Assembly (NCBI GenBank): GCA_052034005.1
Contig: JBPOJB010000002.1
Span: forward strand, 208,871 to 272,870
Length of the DNA: 64,000 nucleotides
Direction of reading: 5' to 3'
Source: JAAYDI01 sp052034005
GTDB lineage: Bacteria; Planctomycetota; Planctomycetia; Pirellulales; Pirellulaceae
This document shows positions 9,108 through 17,352 of this stretch, one piece after another. The notes under the pieces are model-generated. The model searched no databases. It was not told the origin of the DNA and saw only the letters and a program-made list of their open reading frames with translations. Position 1 is the stretch's first letter, and the number at the start of each line of letters is the position of its first letter. The translations under genes and the position numbers were made by a program.

Positions 9108-10415
9108 ATGTCGCACGCCAAGATGTCGCGCCGGATGTTCCATCGCACGAGTGCCCTGGCCGCCGCGGGCCTGACCGCACTGCAGACGACCCGCGTGTGG
9201 GGAGCCCACGAGCGGATTCGGCTGGGAGTGATCGGCGTGGCGAATCGGGGCGGCCAGTTGATCGACGCGTTCCTGCCCCATCAGGACATGGAGATCGTGG
9301 CGCTGTGCGACGTGGCGGCCTCCACGCTGGCCGCCGCTCGTCAACGACTCGACAACCGTCCGGACGCCTACGCCGACTACCGCCGGATCCTGGAGCGGTC
9401 GGACATCGACGCGGTGATCATCGCCACACCCGATCATTGGCATGCGCTGCAGACCATCCACGCTTGCGAAGCGGAGAAGGATGTCTATGTCGAGAAGCCC
9501 GTCTCGCTCACGGTCGTGGAGGGCCGCAAGATGGTCGAAGCCGCGCGCCGCAAGCAGCGGATCGTGCAGGTCGGCCTGCAGCGCCGATCCGGGCAGCTCT
9601 ACGCGCGGGCGGCCGAGATGGTCCAGGCGGGAAAGATCGGGAAGGTGACCGTCACGCGCAGCTACCACCGCAGCAACATGTTTCCCGCGGGCATCGGCAA
9701 GGCCGCGCCCGGCCCGCCGCCTGCCGATCTCGATTGGGACCTGTGGCTGGGCCCGCGCCCCGCACGCCCGTTCCAGAGCACGATCGCACCCTACAAGTTC
9801 CGCTGGTGGACCGACTACTGCAGCCAGATCTCCAATAACGGCGTGCACTCGTTGGACATGACGCGCTGGCTCATGCACGACCTGGCCCCCACCTCCATCT
9901 GCTGCATGGGCGGCAAGTACGTCGTGGATGACGATCGCACGGAGCCCGATACATCGCAGACGATTTTCGAGTTCCCCAGCGGCTGGCTCGCGCTGTTCGG
10001 CATGTACGAAGCGAACGGCAATCCGACGACCGCGCGCAGCGGGTTTGTCGAACTGCGGGGTACGCAAGGCACGCTCTACGCCAGCGATGAAACCATCGAG
10101 ATCGTGCCGGAACGCGGCGGACAGTTCCAGGATCCGAGCTACCGGATGGAGCCGGAGAAGCTGGCCGGCGCCGAGGGCGACCTTACGCAGCAACACGCCC
10201 GGAACTTCCTCGACTGCATGCGCTCCCGCGCCACCCCCAATGCTGACATCGAGGAGGGGCATCGGTCGACCACCATGAGCCTGCTGGCCAAGATCTCGCT
10301 GGCCGTCCGCCAGCGCATCGAATGGGATCCGCAACGGGAACAGATCACCAACCACCCCGAAGCAAACGCCATGCTGCACTACGCATATCGGAAGCCCTGG
10401 TCGCTCGACGGCTGA
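9108..10415 (+). CDS. Tat-exported Gfo/Idh/MocA-family oxidoreductase
   Basis: NAD(P)-dependent sugar or cyclitol dehydrogenase-like protein of a family heavily expanded in planctomycetes. The N-terminus has a twin-arginine motif (SRRMFHRT, 7-14) followed by a hydrophobic Ala/Leu stretch, so the folded, cofactor-loaded enzyme is probably exported. The Rossmann fold begins IRLGVIGVANRGG (37-49); the catalytic Lys is in VEKPVSLTV (Lys130). The C-terminal alpha/beta domain contains the substrate-side NNGVHSLDMTRW motif. The ATG at 9108 is preceded by AGGAG with good spacing; an upstream in-frame start would bury the Tat signal. At 435 residues the length is typical. Its substrate cannot be read from sequence; it stands alone, next to a giant glycoside hydrolase gene transcribed divergently. 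Confidence 0.9.
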   Translation: MSHAKMSRRMFHRTSALAAAGLTALQTTRVWGAHERIRLGVIGVANRGGQLIDAFLPHQDMEIVALCDVAASTLAAARQRLDNRPDAYADYRRILERSDIDAVIIATPDHWHALQTIHACEAEKDVYVEKPVSLTVVEGRKMVEAARRKQRIVQVGLQRRSGQLYARAAEMVQAGKIGKVTVTRSYHRSNMFPAGIGKAAPGPPPADLDWDLWLGPRPARPFQSTIAPYKFRWWTDYCSQISNNGVHSLDMTRWLMHDLAPTSICCMGGKYVVDDDRTEPDTSQTIFEFPSGWLALFGMYEANGNPTTARSGFVELRGTQGTLYASDETIEIVPERGGQFQDPSYRMEPEKLAGAEGDLTQQHARNFLDCMRSRATPNADIEEGHRSTTMSLLAKISLAVRQRIEWDPQREQITNHPEANAMLHYAYRKPWSLDG

Positions 10416-10708
10416 GGCGTTCACGGCTGAGGCGTTCGGTGTCGGGAGGCCGGCGAACCGCCCGCAAACTCGCCGCAGTTTGCCGTGCATCGCGCGGCAA
10501 CGCTCCGCGATGGAGACCTGTCGTGGAATCGCTGGACTAGGGCGAAAGGGTTTGCCGATTGTACCAGTGGCCCGCAATGTTCCGTGCTTGCGGGGCTTGA
10601 CGGTTCCGGTCACCGTGCCGGACGAATCGGCCGTCCCGCCTGTACGGGATGTGCCGAATGGCTGCCGGCACCGGCGGCGTTTCAGTGGCGGAGGCCCGGG
10701 GGGGAAGC

Positions 10709-12364
10709 ATGCTCGCTTCGTTGAGCGTCAGGGATGACGTACGAACTCGCCAACCATCAGAGCTGGACCGTCGGCGACCTGGGCGCACCTGCCGCGTGCT
10801 CTGGCTGTCGGTCGTCGTGCTCCTGTTGAGCGGCTGCGGCTCGATCAGGAACTGGTATTCCAACGGCTTCAAGGTCGGGCCGGAATACGGTCGGCCCGCG
10901 GCCCCCGTGGCGGACGCCTGGTTGGACGCGTACGACGAGCATGTGCGGAGCGAGCTGGCCGACGATCCACTGTGGTGGGGCGTGTTCGACGACCCGAAGC
11001 TCAACGAGCTGATGCAGTCGATGTACGACCAGAACCTGTCGTTGCGCGCGGCGGGCATGCGTGTGTTGCAGGCCCGCGCCATCCGCGGCATCGCGGTCGG
11101 CGGGCTGTTCCCGCAGATGCAGGACGCGGCCGGTTCCTATAACCGCGTGCAGTTGAGCACGACGACGGCCGGCATCGGCAAGTTGATCGGCGCCGGCATG
11201 CCCATCGCCCGACAGTACGACACCTGGACCGCGGGCTTCGATGCCTATTGGGAGCTGGACATCTGGGGCAAGTTCCGACGCAACATCGAGTCGGCCGACG
11301 CCAACGTCGACGCGTCGATCGAGGACTACGACGCGATCCTCGTGTCGCTGCTGGCCGAGACGGCGTCCACCTATGTCAAGTACCGGACCGCCCAGCAGCA
11401 GCTGGATTACGCCCGCGCCAACGTCAAGACGCAGGAGGGCTCGCTCAAGATCGCAGAGGACCGGTTTGCGGGCGGCGTCTACAGCGAATTGGACGTGAAG
11501 CAGGCGCTGACGAACTTGAAGTCGACCGAGCAACTCGTGCCGCTGTTCGAGGCGAACATGCGCGACGCGAACCTTCGTCTCTGCACGCTGTTGGGGATCC
11601 CGCCGCGCGACTTGTCCGACGAACTGGGCACCGGGCCGATCCCCGTCCCCAGCCCCAGCGTAGCCGTGGGCGTGCCCGCCGACCTGTTGCGGCGCCGCCC
11701 GGACGTGCGGGCGGCAGAGCGGCGCGTGGCGGCCCAGAGCGCGCAGATCGGCGTGGCGGCCGCGGACCTGTTCCCCCATTTCCACATCACCGGGAACATC
11801 CGCGTCGACGCCGAACGGTTCCACAACCTGTTTTCCCAGGCCAGCTCCGCAGGGATCATCAACCCCGGCTTCTCCTGGGACATCCTGAACTACGGCCGCC
11901 TGATCAGCAACGTGCGCGGCCAGGACGCCCGGTTCCAGGAACTCGCCTACGCGTACCAGGCATCCGTGTTGGCCGCCAATGCGGAGGTCGAGTCGGCGAT
12001 CAACAACTTCCTGAACGCTCAGGAGCGGCTGATCGCCGCCGAGGAAGCGGTCAACGCCTCCCAGCGGTCGGTCGAGATTATCGAGCTGCAATCGGACAAA
12101 GGCGCCGTGGACATGAACCGCGTGTTCATCCTGCAACGCGCTTTGGTCCAAGACCAGGATCGCCTGGCGGCCACGCGCGGCGAGGTCGCCCTCTACATGA
12201 TCGCCATCTACAAGGCGATCGGCGGCGGGTGGGAAATCCGCCACGGCGGCACGCCGAGCTACGCCATGGGGCTGAGGCCGACGGCGATCCCGGAGGAAGC
12301 CGGCCGCGAGCCGACCGAAGCCGCCCCGGAGCCGGCGGACATGTTGGATGCGGAAATCCAGTAG
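10709..12364 (+). CDS. TolC/NodT-type outer membrane efflux lipoprotein
   Basis: Outer-membrane channel component that normally works with an RND or MFS pump and a periplasmic adaptor. The N-terminal hydrophobic run ends in a lipobox with Cys43 (LLLSGCGS), so the protein is lipid-anchored. Two related halves of long coiled coils follow; PADLLRRRPDVRAAERRVAAQ is the NodT-family signature in the second half, and FSWDILNYGRL resembles the conserved end of the beta-barrel strand. The start is uncertain: the ATG at 10709 has a purine-rich GGGGGGAAGC upstream, and a GTG at 10796 would shorten the leader. No pump genes are adjacent, so this is an orphan channel. The RND pair at 57379-61872 lacks a channel of its own and is a plausible partner (inference). 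Confidence 0.9.
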   Translation: MLASLSVRDDVRTRQPSELDRRRPGRTCRVLWLSVVVLLLSGCGSIRNWYSNGFKVGPEYGRPAAPVADAWLDAYDEHVRSELADDPLWWGVFDDPKLNELMQSMYDQNLSLRAAGMRVLQARAIRGIAVGGLFPQMQDAAGSYNRVQLSTTTAGIGKLIGAGMPIARQYDTWTAGFDAYWELDIWGKFRRNIESADANVDASIEDYDAILVSLLAETASTYVKYRTAQQQLDYARANVKTQEGSLKIAEDRFAGGVYSELDVKQALTNLKSTEQLVPLFEANMRDANLRLCTLLGIPPRDLSDELGTGPIPVPSPSVAVGVPADLLRRRPDVRAAERRVAAQSAQIGVAAADLFPHFHITGNIRVDAERFHNLFSQASSAGIINPGFSWDILNYGRLISNVRGQDARFQELAYAYQASVLAANAEVESAINNFLNAQERLIAAEEAVNASQRSVEIIELQSDKGAVDMNRVFILQRALVQDQDRLAATRGEVALYMIAIYKAIGGGWEIRHGGTPSYAMGLRPTAIPEEAGREPTEAAPEPADMLDAEIQ

Positions 12365-12389
12365 GGCAGATCCCAGGACGGGTGATCAG

Positions 12390-12845
12390 ATGCTTGCCAG
12401 AGTCTACGTGTTGACCGTCATCGTGATCGTCGGCTGCTCAGGCGCGTCCCGCGCCGATGACCTTCATCGCCTGTTGTCCTGGCGCATGTGCTGGCCGCAC
12501 TGCATCCAGAAGACATGCTGCGACGATTACTGCCCCAAGCCGCCGCCGTGCGTCAAACCCATCTGCTGCTTCGGCTGTGACGACTACTGTCCGAAGTGCC
12601 AGCCGTGCGTCAAACGCATCTGCTGTCTCGGGTGCGATGACTACTGCCCCAAGTGCCCGCCCGCGATCTGCTGCGCGCCCTGCCAGGACCTGAAATGCGT
12701 GCCGACCGGCTGTGCCCGGTGCGGCTGTTCAGGCGCCGCCAGCCCCGCCACCGTCCAGGTCGCGCCGTCGGGCGCCGCCCGCGCGGTCGCGCCCCAGGCG
12801 GCAGCCGCCGCGGACCGCGCGCGGGCGGGAAACGCCAGTCGGTAG
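12390..12845 (+). CDS. Exported Cys-rich tandem-repeat protein, function unknown
   Basis: I do not recognise this 151-residue protein. A short signal sequence (1-22, VIVIVGCSGASRA; Cys16 could be a lipobox) is followed by about 70 residues with roughly 23 cysteines. These form 19-residue repeats beginning CDDYCPK at residues 44, 63 and 82, with a CVKxICCxG second half. The rest is an Ala/Pro/Arg-rich low-complexity tail. Paired CxxC and CC spacing suggests metal binding or dense disulphide linkage in the envelope (inference). It starts 25 bases after the TolC-like gene and is probably cotranscribed with it, which would fit metal or redox handling next to an efflux channel. Cys-rich small exported proteins are common in planctomycetes and may instead be wall-like structural parts. 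Confidence 0.7.
   Translation: MLARVYVLTVIVIVGCSGASRADDLHRLLSWRMCWPHCIQKTCCDDYCPKPPPCVKPICCFGCDDYCPKCQPCVKRICCLGCDDYCPKCPPAICCAPCQDLKCVPTGCARCGCSGAASPATVQVAPSGAARAVAPQAAAAADRARAGNASR
12519..12680 (+). repeat. 57-bp coding tandem repeat in the Cys-rich gene
   Basis: Two full 57-base units (12519-12575 and 12576-12632) and a degenerate third unit to about 12680. Each encodes one CDDYCPK...CVK.ICC.G module. Third-position changes between units show that the copies are not a very recent duplication. Confidence 0.8.
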
Positions 12846-12895
12846 CCAACAGTGGCCGGCTCGTGCGCCGGGCAGCCGGCAGGCGACCGCCTCCA

Positions 12896-14101
12896 TCAGG
12901 CGCCGTACTTGCCCAGTCGGCCGGCGTTGGCCAATGCCAGCGGCATCAGGTACTTGGCTTCAAACTGCCCGAGTCCGCCCTGGAGGCAGTCGCGTTCCGT
13001 CAGCCGCGGGCGGCCGTCAGGTCGGCAGCAGTTGGACACCAGCAGCGTGGGCACCGGGTGCCAGCTGTGGCTCTTGAGGAACGCCGGCGTGCTGTGATCG
13101 CCGGTGACGATCAGCACGTCGGGCTGCAGCGCCTCGACGCGCGGCAACACTGCGTCGAACTCCTCGATCCGCTTCACCTTGGCGTCGAAGTTCCCGTCTT
13201 CACCCGTGCTGTCGGTGTACTTGAAGTGCACGAAGAAGAAATCATGGTCGGCCCAGCATCGCTCCAGCACGTCGATTTCCTCGTCCAGGTTGGACGGCTC
13301 GCCCACGATGTCCATGCCCACCAGTCGCGCCAGACCCTTATACATCGGGTAGACGGCGATCGCCGCGGCTTGCAGCCCGTACACTTCCCGATAGGTCGGC
13401 AGGTCGGGCTTACCGGCAAACCCGCGCATGGTCAGAAAATTGGCCATCGGCTGCGGAGCCAGCAGACTGCGCGCCTGCCGGAGGAACTCGATGGCCACTT
13501 CCGCCGTCCGCTCGCCGTCCTGGTCCTGCGGGACGGGGTCCAGCGGCGGCACGCCGGTGGCCTGGGGGTCGGTGTCGGCCACCGCGCCGGCCAGGCCCTC
13601 GCCGCGAAACACCACCACGAACCGGTGTTCCCGGACCGGCTCCACGAACAGTTGCACACCGGGGATGACGATCTTGCGGAGCGAGACGGCCAGCGGCGCG
13701 CTCTCCTCGGAGGCGATCCGGCCTGCACGCCGGTCTGTGATGTGGCCCGCCCCATCGATCGTACAGAAGTTGCACCGCACCGCCACGTCGCCCGGTTGCA
13801 GCTCGAACCCCACGCCGGTCGCTTCCAGCGCCCCGCGGCCGATCAGGTGCTTCAACGGATCGTAGCCGAACAGTCCCAAGTGGCCCGGGCCGCTGCCCGG
13901 CGTGATGCCCGGCAACACCGGAATGCTCGCCCCTTGCACGCCGCGCCGGGCCAACTGGTCCAGGTTGGGCGTGCGGGCGGTTTCCAATTCGGTCATCCCG
14001 TCCGGCGTCCGCGGCAGACCACCCAGCCCGTCGGCCACCAGCATGACGATCTTGGATTCGTTTTTCGTATGGAGTTGACGCACCAGATCCTGAATGTCCA
14101 T
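12896..14101 (-). CDS. apgM: 2,3-bisphosphoglycerate-independent phosphoglycerate mutase, archaeal type
   Basis: Interconverts 3- and 2-phosphoglycerate in glycolysis and gluconeogenesis, in the cytoplasm. The alkaline-phosphatase-superfamily metal site starts with IVMLVADGLGGLPR, followed by TPNLDQLARRGVQG and PGSGPGHLGLFGYDP; the C-terminal metal ligands sit in LIVTGDHSTPAF. The order and the 401-residue length fit the short archaeal-type iPGM rather than the 510-residue bacterial GpmI. The ATG at 14101 is preceded by a GAAGAGAG ribosome binding site; the frame continues upstream to 14317, but the family start is MDIQDL, just before the conserved region. The gene stands alone, divergent from the UPF0173 gene. 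The related phosphopentomutase and phosphonoacetate hydrolase families are less likely. Confidence 0.93.
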   Translation of the reverse strand: MDIQDLVRQLHTKNESKIVMLVADGLGGLPRTPDGMTELETARTPNLDQLARRGVQGASIPVLPGITPGSGPGHLGLFGYDPLKHLIGRGALEATGVGFELQPGDVAVRCNFCTIDGAGHITDRRAGRIASEESAPLAVSLRKIVIPGVQLFVEPVREHRFVVVFRGEGLAGAVADTDPQATGVPPLDPVPQDQDGERTAEVAIEFLRQARSLLAPQPMANFLTMRGFAGKPDLPTYREVYGLQAAAIAVYPMYKGLARLVGMDIVGEPSNLDEEIDVLERCWADHDFFFVHFKYTDSTGEDGNFDAKVKRIEEFDAVLPRVEALQPDVLIVTGDHSTPAFLKSHSWHPVPTLLVSNCCRPDGRPRLTERDCLQGGLGQFEAKYLMPLALANAGRLGKYGA

Positions 14102-14315
14102 GACACCGCTCTCTTCTGTGATGGGAGGTTGCCGCGAGCCGCGCGATGTCCATGTGTTACGCTCTGGGGGCACCTTGCACAAGGCGGCTGGCGGACGTTT
14201 TCGCCCCGCCCGGCTGCCCCGGCGCGCGGGCCGCTGGAAACGGGGCGGCAACTCGGGTAGAACCAGGAGGGTATCGGAGGTGGTTCGAACCGGCGTTGCG
14301 CGATGGAGTCTCGAC

Positions 14316-15002
14316 ATGGCGACAGAGCTTACCTGGCTGGGACATGGCAGTTGGTCGCTCCAGATTGGCGACGATGTGGTGCTCCTGGATCCCTTCCTGG
14401 ACGAGTCCCCGCAATCCCCGGTGAAAGCGGCCGACCTGGAAGCCGATTACATCCTGGTGTCGCACGGCCACTTCGACCATGTCGGCGACACGGCCTCGAT
14501 TGCCAATCGCACGGGCGCCACGGTGGTGGCGAATTTCGAGATCTCCCAGTGGCTCGCCACCAAACAGGGTGTCAAGAGCACGGTCGGGATGAACCTGGGC
14601 GGCCGGCTGTCACTGCCGTTCGGGACGCTCAAGATGACCGTCGCCTGGCACAGCTCCCAGCTTCCCGACGGTTCCTACGGCGGCAATCCCGCGGGATTCC
14701 TGCTCACGACGGCCGACGGAACCATCTATTTCGCGTGTGACACGGCGTTGTTTTCCGACATGCGGCTCATCGGCAGCGTGGGCGTGGACCTGGCCGTCCT
14801 GCCGATCGGCGACCTCTATACCATGGGCCCGGACGACTCCATCGAAGCGATCAAGCTGATCAACCCTGCGCGCGTCGTGCCGGATCACTACAATACCTGG
14901 CCGCCGGTGGCCCAGGACCCGGCCGCCTGGGCGGCGCGCGTCAGGGACCAGACTGCGGCCGAACCGATCGTGGTGGAGCCGGGCGGGAAGGTGGTTCTGT
15001 GA
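14316..15002 (+). CDS. UPF0173-type metal-dependent hydrolase
   Basis: Cytoplasmic metallo-beta-lactamase-fold hydrolase of the UPF0173/YtkL group. The metal signature is VSHGHFDHVGD, with further ligands in MTVAWHSS, FACDTALFSD and VPDHYNTWP, as in this family. At 228 residues the length is usual for it. The ATG at 14316 begins MATELTWLGHGSW, the family start. Its substrate is not established for the family as a whole. It has no signal peptide. It is followed after about 80 bases by the radical SAM gene and may share transcription with it. Confidence 0.9.
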   Translation: MATELTWLGHGSWSLQIGDDVVLLDPFLDESPQSPVKAADLEADYILVSHGHFDHVGDTASIANRTGATVVANFEISQWLATKQGVKSTVGMNLGGRLSLPFGTLKMTVAWHSSQLPDGSYGGNPAGFLLTTADGTIYFACDTALFSDMRLIGSVGVDLAVLPIGDLYTMGPDDSIEAIKLINPARVVPDHYNTWPPVAQDPAAWAARVRDQTAAEPIVVEPGGKVVL

Positions 15003-15084
15003 CGGTCGGCAAGCCGCGCGCGGTCGCGGCGGAAGCAGGTTGCCGACCCGTTGCCTCGAGCGTGCAGGTCCCCGCCTATGCCGG

Positions 15085-16917
15085 GTGAAGGGGGTGTTCT
15101 TGGAGAACCTGAAAGAGTGCCTGGAACGCCGCGTCTTGCCGCGCGTCCAGATGCCGGCTCAGTATCTGGGCGGCGAGCACAACGCAGTGCGGAAGTCTCA
15201 CGCCCAGGTGCGTGGCAAGCTGTGCCTGTCCTTTCCCGACGTGTATACGATCGGCATGAGCCATCATGGGCTCCAGGTGTTGTACAGCCTGATGAACGCG
15301 CGGCCCGATTGGGTCTGTGAGCGGGCGTTCGCGCCGTGGCCGGACATGGAAGAGGCCTTGCGCCGGCACCAACTGCCGCTGTACAGTCTCGAGTCGTTCA
15401 CGCCGCTTGGTGCGTTCGACGTGTTGGGGTTCTCGCTGCAGTACGAGCTGTGTGCGTCCAATATCCTGACGATCCTCGATCTGGCCGGCATCCCGCTCAG
15501 GGCCGTTGATCGCACGCTGGCCGATCCGCTGGTCATCGCGGGGGGCCCGTGTGCGCAGAACCCCGAGCCGCTCGCGCCGTTTATCGATCTGTTCGTCATG
15601 GGTGACGGCGAGCCCAGCCTGCCGCGCGTCTGCGACCTCTGGCTGGACCTGCAGGACCAAGCGGGCCGCGAGGGGCGGGGCAGGGGGGCGCGGGAAGCCC
15701 GACTGCTGGAAATGGCACGGCAACTTCCCTTCTGCTACGCGCCGCGCTTCTATGAGCCGCAGTATCGGGACGGGCGGTTGGCGGGCCTGCACCCGCGTCG
15801 CGCCGAGGTGCCGGAAGCGATCGAGCCCGCCGTGCTGCGCGACCTCGATGGATCGCCGCTGCCCGCCCGACCTTTGGTGCCGTACGTCGAGTGCGTCCAC
15901 GATCGCATCGCCATCGAAATCATGCGCGGGTGCCCCTGGCAGTGCCGCTTCTGCCAGAGTTCGGTGATCAAGCGGCCGCTCCGGTTCCGCTCCGTCGACA
16001 CGATCGTCCAGGCGGCGCTGGAAAGCTACCGCCACAGCGGGTTCAACGAGATCTCCCTGCTCTCGCTGTCCTCGAGCGACTACCCGCATTTCGAAACGCT
16101 CATCCGGCGACTCCAGGACCTGTTCGGTCCCCTGGGCGTGAACATCTCGGTGCCGAGCCTGCGGGTGAACGAGCAGCTCCGCACGCTCCCGGTCCTGATC
16201 GGCAATGCGCGGCGGTCCAGCTTGACGCTGGCGCCCGAGGCTGCGCGCGACGACATGCGGGCCCAGATCCGCAAACGGATCAGGAACGACGACCTGTATG
16301 AAGGATGCCGGGTCGCCTTCCGCAACCACTACGAAAGCGTGAAACTGTACTTCATGTGCGGCTTGCCCGGCGAGCGACCTGCCGACCTGGAAGGCATCGT
16401 GGAAATGGCTGAGACAATCGCGCGGATCGGCCGGGAAGAGCGCGGGCGTTTCCCGCACGTGACCGCCAGCGTCTCCAACTTCATCCCCAAACCCCATACG
16501 CCCTTCCAATGGAACGGCATGCAGACACGAGACTACTTCCGCTGGGCACATGAATACTTGTGGCAACACAAAACGCTCCGCTGCGTCCAGCTCAAGCGAC
16601 ATGACATTGAGACCAGTCTGCTCGAATGCGCCCTCAGCCGCGCAGACCGACGCGCCGGTGATGCGATCGAACTGGCCTGGCGACGCGGCGCCCGGATGGA
16701 CAGTTGGTCGGAGATGTTGGATCCTCAACGGTGGTGGCAGGCGCTGGCCGATGCCGGGATCGATCTGGAAGCGACCCTGCACCGGCCCTATCCGCGCGAT
16801 GCGGTGCTGCCGTGGGATCACGTCCTGGTAAAATGCGGCCGACCCTTCCTGGAAAAGGAGCACGCCCGGTCGACGGCCCAGCTCGACCCCATGCACGAGG
16901 TGCCTATCGATGAGTGA
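15085..16917 (+). CDS. B12-binding radical SAM protein (TIGR03960-like)
   Basis: Predicted radical SAM enzyme with an N-terminal cobalamin-binding-like domain. The first 250 residues contain the FPDVYTIGMSHHGLQVLYSL and IAGGPCAQNPEP/GDGEPS stretches of that domain. The [4Fe-4S] motif is GCPWQCRFC (Cys283, Cys287, Cys290), with the wider spacing between the first two cysteines seen in this family. The C-terminal half has YFMCGLPGE and SVSNFIPKPHTPFQW, also family landmarks. The start is unclear: GTG at 15085 or 15094, or TTG at 15040. Homologous starts resemble LENLKECLERRVLPRVQ, which favours the GTGs. The substrate is unknown to me; a tRNA or rRNA modification role is often suggested. Its last codons overlap the MazG-like gene. 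Confidence 0.88.
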   Translation: MKGVFLENLKECLERRVLPRVQMPAQYLGGEHNAVRKSHAQVRGKLCLSFPDVYTIGMSHHGLQVLYSLMNARPDWVCERAFAPWPDMEEALRRHQLPLYSLESFTPLGAFDVLGFSLQYELCASNILTILDLAGIPLRAVDRTLADPLVIAGGPCAQNPEPLAPFIDLFVMGDGEPSLPRVCDLWLDLQDQAGREGRGRGAREARLLEMARQLPFCYAPRFYEPQYRDGRLAGLHPRRAEVPEAIEPAVLRDLDGSPLPARPLVPYVECVHDRIAIEIMRGCPWQCRFCQSSVIKRPLRFRSVDTIVQAALESYRHSGFNEISLLSLSSSDYPHFETLIRRLQDLFGPLGVNISVPSLRVNEQLRTLPVLIGNARRSSLTLAPEAARDDMRAQIRKRIRNDDLYEGCRVAFRNHYESVKLYFMCGLPGERPADLEGIVEMAETIARIGREERGRFPHVTASVSNFIPKPHTPFQWNGMQTRDYFRWAHEYLWQHKTLRCVQLKRHDIETSLLECALSRADRRAGDAIELAWRRGARMDSWSEMLDPQRWWQALADAGIDLEATLHRPYPRDAVLPWDHVLVKCGRPFLEKEHARSTAQLDPMHEVPIDE

Positions 16918-17230
16918 TCCCCACGGCGATATGACGCTCTCCGAGTTCCAACAGCTCATCCGCAACATGTACATCCAGAAGGACATCGCCCGCGGCGTGG
17001 ATGGCACGTTCATGTGGCTGATGGAGGAGATCGGCGAGCTGGCCGGCGCTCTGCGCGGCGGCAACTCCGAAGAACTGAGCGGCGAGTTCGCAGACGTGCT
17101 GGCCTGGCTCACGACGATCGCCAACGTGGCCCAGGTGGACCTGGCCCAAGCGATCCACCGAAAGTACGGCCGGGGTTGCCCCGGCTGTGGCCAATTCGTC
17201 TGCCGCTGCGATGATTCCGGGAAACCATGA
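16910..17230 (+). CDS. MazG-like nucleotide pyrophosphohydrolase with Cys-rich tail
   Basis: Small all-alpha NTP pyrophosphohydrolase-type protein, expected to hydrolyse (d)NTPs to monophosphates. The metal-binding helix EEIGELAGALR and the second acidic motif EFADVLAWL are both present, matching the MazG fold. At 106 residues it is a single-domain version. The tail CPGCGQFVCRC is a compact Cys cluster that could bind zinc, as seen in some MazG-like proteins. It starts 8 bases inside the preceding radical SAM gene (translational coupling), and the next reading frame could begin within its own stop codon (ATGA at 17227). Whether it cleans nucleotides or supports the radical SAM enzyme is unknown. 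Confidence 0.85.
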   Translation: MSDPHGDMTLSEFQQLIRNMYIQKDIARGVDGTFMWLMEEIGELAGALRGGNSEELSGEFADVLAWLTTIANVAQVDLAQAIHRKYGRGCPGCGQFVCRCDDSGKP

Positions 17231-17352
17231 AGGTTCGGACGATCCGCGGAACCCTGGAATCCGTATCGGGAACCAGCTTGGCGATTCACGTCCTGCCGCA
17301 CGCCAGTTATGCTGGGTTGCAGACGGCCCGAACCCTTTTTCGAGGTGCCCGC

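Noticed and set aside
12653..14260. 535-codon plus-strand open frame
   Set aside because: Antisense to the phosphoglycerate mutase gene, whose metal motifs are unmistakable; the plus frame has no domain character.
14275..14300. tRNA T-arm (GGTTCGAACC) before the UPF0173 gene
   Set aside because: No acceptor stem, D-arm or anticodon arm can be folded around it.
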